A stretch of 6,713 nucleotides of DNA from positions 1-6,713 of the forward strand of contig JAQTMD010000083.1 of NCBI GenBank assembly GCA_028714595.1. The letters run 5' to 3'. The position numbers were made by a program, and so were the translations under genes. Of this stretch, positions 6,346-6,713 are shown in pieces (position 1 is the stretch's first letter; each line of letters begins with the position of its first letter). Below the pieces are notes generated by a model, which saw only the letters and a program-made list of their open reading frames with translations, did no database searches and was not told the origin of the DNA. This stretch comes from Candidatus Omnitrophota bacterium. Its GTDB lineage: Bacteria > Omnitrophota > Gorgyraeia > Gygaellales > Profunditerraquicolaceae.

Positions 6346-6713
6346 ATGTCAGCATGCCGTCAGTCCGGAAAAACTAAAATAACCATTATCGGCGCAGGCA
6401 ATGTCGGGGGGCTCGCGGCTTTGCGTATTGCCCAGGAAGACCTGGGAGACGTCCTGCTTATCGACGTGGTGCCGGGAATGGCCAAAGGCAAGGCCTTTGA
6501 CCTGGAAGACTGCCGGCAAATCCTGGGGATGGATTACGGGATCAAGGGAACAGACGATATCAGCCAGGTGCGCGGTTCCGGGATCGTCGTCATCACCGCC
6601 GGCCTTGCCCGAAAACCCGGTATGACGCGGGAAGACCTGCTGGCCAAGAATGCCGCGATACTGAAGGGTATCTGCGACCGGATCCGGACGCTTGCCAATG
6701 ATGCAGTCGTTAT
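6346..6713 (+). CDS. mdh: Malate dehydrogenase, LDH-like type, 3'-truncated
   Basis: The first 122 residues of a malate dehydrogenase, interconverting malate and oxaloacetate; the window ends inside the codon after Val122. Length in the family is about 310 residues, so over half is missing. The Rossmann motif GAGNVGG is at 16-22, and Asp40 at the end of the second strand (LLIDVV) predicts NAD rather than NADP. Residues 86-102 carry the substrate loop with ARKPGMTRED: Arg89 and Arg95 match E. coli MDH Arg81 and Arg87, and Arg89 marks malate rather than lactate specificity. The KGKAFDLED segment is typical of the LDH-like branch. The ATG at 6346 adds about eight residues (MSACRQSG) before the usual KITIIGAG start; no in-frame start codon lies nearer. 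The ribosome-binding site is poor, an AAGG about 13 bases upstream. It follows icd after 15 bases, consistent with a tricarboxylic acid cycle operon. Confidence 0.92.
   Translation, partial: MSACRQSGKTKITIIGAGNVGGLAALRIAQEDLGDVLLIDVVPGMAKGKAFDLEDCRQILGMDYGIKGTDDISQVRGSGIVVITAGLARKPGMTREDLLAKNAAILKGICDRIRTLANDAVV

Noticed and set aside
6340..6349. GCCACCATG at the mdh start resembles a eukaryotic Kozak sequence
   Set aside because: The context is clearly bacterial (operon, rpoA-rplQ, overlapping genes); the match is chance.
6401..6625. Open frame of 74 codons inside the mdh region
   Set aside because: It is out of frame with the malate dehydrogenase, whose frame from 6346 shows Rossmann and substrate-loop motifs.

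Overview
The window holds eight genes, all on the + strand and packed end to end. Gaps are 12 to 26 bases, with one 4-base overlap, and there is no intergenic stretch long enough for an independent regulatory region. The base composition is fairly GC-rich, with G/C favoured at third codon positions. The gene content (an L17 protein with a long charged tail, a LeuC/LeuD-type pair split by a PilT ATPase, then isocitrate and malate dehydrogenases) suggests an uncultured Gram-negative-type bacterium. My best guess is Candidatus Omnitrophota (OP3) or a related PVC-side lineage; this rests on recalled gene order and is not proven by the sequence.

Layout: bases 1-577 are the 3' part of rpoA (RNA polymerase alpha) and 593-1201 is rplQ (ribosomal protein L17). 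This is the usual end of the bacterial ribosomal-protein operon. Without a visible terminator, the strand continues into a metabolic block: a class Ib aspartate aminotransferase (1228-2403), a LeuC/HacA-type hydro-lyase large subunit (2418-3671), a PilT-type retraction ATPase (3686-4732), the matching LeuD-type small subunit (4745-5248), an isocitrate dehydrogenase (5245-6330), and the 5' part of an LDH-like malate dehydrogenase (6346 to the window end).

How the genes may work together: the dehydrogenase carries the Ser/Asn/Arg isocitrate signature rather than an isopropylmalate one, malate dehydrogenase follows, and no leuA or leuB is seen. The LeuC/LeuD pair may therefore serve as a two-subunit aconitase, with isocitrate dehydrogenase producing 2-oxoglutarate, malate dehydrogenase interconverting malate and oxaloacetate, and the aminotransferase linking oxaloacetate and 2-oxoglutarate to aspartate and glutamate. 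That is an inference; the conventional reading is 3-isopropylmalate dehydratase for leucine synthesis. The pilT gene is the functional outsider and has the only strong Shine-Dalgarno sequence in the window.

I found no mobile element, CRISPR array, tRNA, rRNA, repeat family or clearly new defence or biosynthetic system. The points worth checking are the substrate of the split hydro-lyase, the pilT insertion, the coenzyme preference of the isocitrate dehydrogenase and the L17 tail.
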